Shown here: one piece after another, positions 60,634-64,000 of the stretch
Layout: each line of letters opens with the position of its first letter
Numbering within the stretch: position 1 is the stretch's first letter
Origin: an uncultured Methanobacterium sp.
GTDB taxonomy: Archaea > Methanobacteriota > Methanobacteria > Methanobacteriales > Methanobacteriaceae
Assembly (NCBI RefSeq): GCF_963665055.1
Contig: NZ_OY762015.1
Coordinates: forward strand, 2,087,501 to 2,151,500
Direction of reading: 5' to 3'
Length of the DNA: 64,000 nt
Notes under the pieces: model-generated
What the model saw: only the letters and a program-made list of their open reading frames with translations
What the model was told of the DNA's origin: nothing
Database searches by the model: none
Position numbers and translations under genes: made by a program

Positions 60634-62946
60634 TTGAAAAAAGCACGTATACTGGTTCAAGGGATTGTGCAGGGAGTGGGCTTCCGTCCCAATGTTTACA
60701 GAATAGCTAAAGCTCTGGGGATTAATGGATACGTGCGAAACCTGGGTAATGTGGTTGAAATTGTGGTTGAAGGGAATGAAAAAGATATAATGACTTTTTC
60801 ACATGATCTAAAACTTAAAAAACCACCCATATCCAAAATTGATTCTGTGAAAATAGAATGGTTAGATGAGGGTAGTTCACCAGAATTTAATGGTTTTCGG
60901 ATACTAGAAAGCTCGTCTAACTTTTCAGGATCTTCAGTTATACCACCCGATGTTGCCACCTGTGACCGTTGCATGAAAGAGGTTATGCGAGCAGGTGATC
61001 GGCGTTACCTTTATCCTTTCACTGCATGCACTGATTGTGGACCTCGTTTCACTGTTATTAATGCCATTCCCTATGATAGGGACAGAACCTCCATGGAAGA
61101 ATTCCCCTTATGCCCGGAATGTTTAGATGAATACCAGGATCCAGAAGACAGACGCTACCATGCGGAAGCCACTTGTTGTCCAGTATGTGGGCCTGAAGTT
61201 TTCCTTTACCGTGAAGATAGGATTGAATCTGAAAATCCCATTAAAGAAGCTGCTCAACTGCTGGATGAAGGTAATGTGCTTGCAATTAAGGGTATTGGAG
61301 GCACCCATCTGGTGGCCAGTACCATTGATGATCTTCCAGTTATCAAGCTGCGTGAAAGACTGGGTAGAATGAACCAGCCCTTTGCCTGCATGTCACCTGA
61401 TGTTCCCACTATCTGCAGCTTTGCTGAAGTGGCAGATTACGAAGAAAAAACGTTATTATCTAGGAATAGGCCCATTGTTGTCCTTAAAAAGAGCGTGGAT
61501 TATTATTTATCCCCTCAGGTTGCACCTGATCTGCATAACCTGGGTGTGATGCTCCCTTATTCTGCCCTGCATCATTTGCTTTTCACCTACACCGATGCAC
61601 CGGCTTACATCATGACCTCGGCCAACATGCCTGGTGAACCCATGCTCACCCAGAATCAGGAGATAATCAGTAAGCTGGATGGTGTGGCTGATTATTACCT
61701 CTTGCACAACCGTGAAATTGTTAATCGATGCGATGATAGTGTGGTTCGGTTCCGCGGTGGAGACATGGCATTTATAAGACGTTCCAGGGGTTATGTTCCC
61801 GAACCATATGATTTTTCCCGTATAAACACTGATTTGAATGTTCTGGCTCTTGGTCCTGAGATTGATGTGACTTTTTCCCTGCTAAAGGAAGGAAAGTGTT
61901 ATGTATCCCAGCATATCGGGGATACCACTAAGTACGAGACTTTTCTCTATCTCCCGAAGGCAATTGAGCATATGATGGGAATTACCAGGGCTCAGAATAT
62001 TGATGTGGTGGCCTGTGACTTGCATCCTCAGTTTTTCACCACCAAATTGGCCCATGAATTAGGGGAGAAATTCAACTGCCCGGTTTTGAAGGTGCAACAC
62101 CATCATGCCCATGCTGCTGCACTGTCCCTGGACTGGGAGTTGGATGAGTTTATCTGTATTGCGGCTGACGGTGTGGGTTATGGGGCGGATGGTAGTGCCT
62201 GGGGAGGTGAAATACTTCATTATCACGGTGCAGAATATGAGCGGGTTGCCAGTTTAATGCCTCAAGAAATGCCAGGAGGAGATTTGACCACCCGTTACCC
62301 TGCTAGGATGATGATGGGTATGCTTCACCCTCTTTACAGTGCAGAAGAGATTATGGATCTTATGAAAACCCATTACATTGATTATTTCCCCCACGGATTA
62401 AAAGAAATCGAAATAATAGCTACACAACTGGAAAAAAACTTCAATCTTACCAAAACCACCAGTACTGGGCGAGTTCTGGATGCTCTGGCTGCTTGCCTTA
62501 AAATATGCGGGGAAAGGACTTACGAAGGAGAATGTGCCATGAAACTGGAATCAACTGCATATCATGGCGAAGATACAGTGGAAATACCATTAAAAATATC
62601 ACGTAAGGATGGTATGAATGTTTTAGATACTTCTCAATTGATTTCATCTGTTTTGAAGAAGAAAATGGATGGAATGCCCCTTGAAGATCTGGCTTACTCT
62701 GCACAGAAGGTAGTTTCCAGGGGCCTGGCCGAACTGGCCATAAGAATAGCTCGCAAAAAGGGTGTTGATACCATAGGAGGTTCTGGTGGAGTTTTCTACA
62801 ACGAAGCCATTAGTATGGCCATAAAAGAAGTTGTGGAAGATGAGGGTTACAATTTCATTCAACATAAAAATAGCTGTGCTGGTGATGGTTCTGTTTCCCT
62901 GGGGCAGGCCATGGTAGCTGCTTTAAAATGCGGGAAACAATCATAA
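60634..62946 (+). CDS. hypF: Carbamoyltransferase HypF, [NiFe]-hydrogenase maturation
   Basis: HypF makes the cyanide ligands of [NiFe] hydrogenases by transferring a carbamoyl group to HypE. The 770-residue product has all parts: acylphosphatase domain (ILVQGIVQGVGFRPNVYRIAKAL), zinc fingers (CDRCMKEV, CTDCGPRF, CPECLDEY, CCPVCGP), a YrdC-like domain (AIKGIGGTHLVAS ... MTSANMPGEPM) and the Kae1-like domain with VQHHHAHAAAL and DGVGYGADGSAWGGE. The start is TTG at 60634, preceded by GAGGT. No other hyp gene is adjacent. The stop region is repeated once downstream. Confidence 0.96.
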   Translation: MKKARILVQGIVQGVGFRPNVYRIAKALGINGYVRNLGNVVEIVVEGNEKDIMTFSHDLKLKKPPISKIDSVKIEWLDEGSSPEFNGFRILESSSNFSGSSVIPPDVATCDRCMKEVMRAGDRRYLYPFTACTDCGPRFTVINAIPYDRDRTSMEEFPLCPECLDEYQDPEDRRYHAEATCCPVCGPEVFLYREDRIESENPIKEAAQLLDEGNVLAIKGIGGTHLVASTIDDLPVIKLRERLGRMNQPFACMSPDVPTICSFAEVADYEEKTLLSRNRPIVVLKKSVDYYLSPQVAPDLHNLGVMLPYSALHHLLFTYTDAPAYIMTSANMPGEPMLTQNQEIISKLDGVADYYLLHNREIVNRCDDSVVRFRGGDMAFIRRSRGYVPEPYDFSRINTDLNVLALGPEIDVTFSLLKEGKCYVSQHIGDTTKYETFLYLPKAIEHMMGITRAQNIDVVACDLHPQFFTTKLAHELGEKFNCPVLKVQHHHAHAAALSLDWELDEFICIAADGVGYGADGSAWGGEILHYHGAEYERVASLMPQEMPGGDLTTRYPARMMMGMLHPLYSAEEIMDLMKTHYIDYFPHGLKEIEIIATQLEKNFNLTKTTSTGRVLDALAACLKICGERTYEGECAMKLESTAYHGEDTVEIPLKISRKDGMNVLDTSQLISSVLKKKMDGMPLEDLAYSAQKVVSRGLAELAIRIARKKGVDTIGGSGGVFYNEAISMAIKEVVEDEGYNFIQHKNSCAGDGSVSLGQAMVAALKCGKQS

Positions 62947-63115
62947 TTCATTGAAAAAATCTTAATTCATTGAAAAAGACATAATCTCATTCCTGGTAAT
63001 GAGAAACAACTTTAATCTATTAAAAAAATTTAATCTATAAAAAAGCTTTACCATACAAAAAAAATTAAATCTTTAAAAATAATTAAAAAAAATAACGAAA
63101 AAATAAATAACAGTT

Positions 63116-63619
63116 CTATGGTTTTTCATCCTGGGATTCTTCCCCATTAAACATGACGGGTAGGTTCAAGGATCGTATCTTTAAAGCTCTTTTCCTTTCA
63201 TCCACCTGTTTTAACAGGATTTCTGCATGTTTTTTGGCCTCATCATAGTCTCCTATGAGATTTTCCAGTTCAGATGAAACATCTTCACCCAACCGGGCTC
63301 TTTCTTCCAGTAGTTGCAGTTCCTGAAATTCATGTCCAGGGGATTTCACACGGATAGTGCCCTGGCTGATGAATATCTGAAATTCCACATCGTGTGATAT
63401 GTCATAATATTTTCTAGGTCTTCCTCGCTCTATTTTCTGGAAATTTGAGCTTAAAAGGCCTGCTTCTTCCATGGCACGTAGGTGTTCAATTATGGCTTTC
63501 TGGCCGATCTCCAGTTCTCGGGATATCTGGCTGACAAAGCGAGGTTCATCCCTTAAAAGGTCAAGTATGTTCCTACGGGTTTTACAGCCCATAACATCCA
63601 GTAATAACTCTAAATCCAT
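63116..63619 (-). CDS. ArsR-type winged-helix regulator with C-terminal coiled coil
   Basis: A 167-residue regulator. The winged helix covers MDLELLLDVMGCKTRRNILDLLRDEPRFVSQISRELEIGQKAIIEHLRAMEEAGLLSSNFQKIERGRPRKYYDIS. The later part forms a helix-rich, charged segment (about 100-150), probably a coiled coil for dimerisation. This form is widespread in methanogens; no ligand is known. AGTGA precedes ATG 63619. It lies next to the tandem promoter-like array at the right edge and could be its regulator. Confidence 0.9.
   Translation of the reverse strand: MDLELLLDVMGCKTRRNILDLLRDEPRFVSQISRELEIGQKAIIEHLRAMEEAGLLSSNFQKIERGRPRKYYDISHDVEFQIFISQGTIRVKSPGHEFQELQLLEERARLGEDVSSELENLIGDYDEAKKHAEILLKQVDERKRALKIRSLNLPVMFNGEESQDEKP

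Positions 63620-64000
<381 letters not shown>

Overview
The window looks like chromosomal DNA of a hydrogenotrophic methanogenic archaeon close to Methanobacterium (order Methanobacteriales). Supporting signs are an ftr gene of exactly the family's usual length, a family-B DNA polymerase that stops just after Pol motif C (the split PolB known from Methanothermobacter and relatives), a tRNA-Trp with a bulge-helix-bulge intron carrying a C/D guide RNA, archaeal TATA boxes in AT-rich spacers, and Shine-Dalgarno sites of the GGTGAT/GGAGG type. Gene symbols are given only where the protein itself is recognisable; no database search was possible.

Layout. 0-11 kb: housekeeping and membrane genes (nnr cut by the left edge, K+ channel, ftr, UPF0104 protein, phosphoesterase, slipin, TrkH, DUF457 hydrolase, MBL hydrolase). 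11.3-11.6 kb: tRNA-Trp (with intron) and tRNA-Cys. 11.8-18.7 kb: small membrane or secreted proteins, nitroreductase, proC, two methyltransferases, transglutaminase-like protein, RibD-type reductase, quinone-reductase-like flavoprotein. 18.7-26.4 kb: a regulatory/efflux island with two MacB-type ABC exporters, three paralogous small 3-TM proteins, two paralogous winged-helix regulators, and a PadR plus HAAS-like membrane protein pair. 26.5-36 kb: GNAT, DUF6506, aldo-keto reductase, small proteins, and decayed gene remnants (a flavodoxin and two alcohol dehydrogenase 3' ends). 36-46.4 kb: three drug-efflux modules, each with its own regulator (MFS+MarR, ABC+TetR, ABC-2+PadR), with operator-like palindromes at their promoters. 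46.5-58 kb: hydrolase/GNAT pair, polB, pncB, two isochorismatase-family hydrolases, a toroid-fold protein, QueG-like Fe-S proteins, methyltransferase, nitroreductase. 58-64 kb: a 30-residue Cys-rich protein divergent from an HxlR regulator, PAP2 phosphatase, larB divergent from hypF (both linked to nickel enzymes), an ArsR-type regulator, and a striking array of four promoter/operator-like units at the right edge.

Main points for a second look: the MacB / 3-TM / winged-helix island, the tandem 26-bp promoter-operator array at 63.8-63.96 kb, the triplicated C-terminal domain on the K+ channel, the hidden 30-residue Cys-rich gene, the self-targeting tRNA-Trp intron, and a recurrent pattern in which the stop-codon region of a gene is echoed in tandem just downstream.
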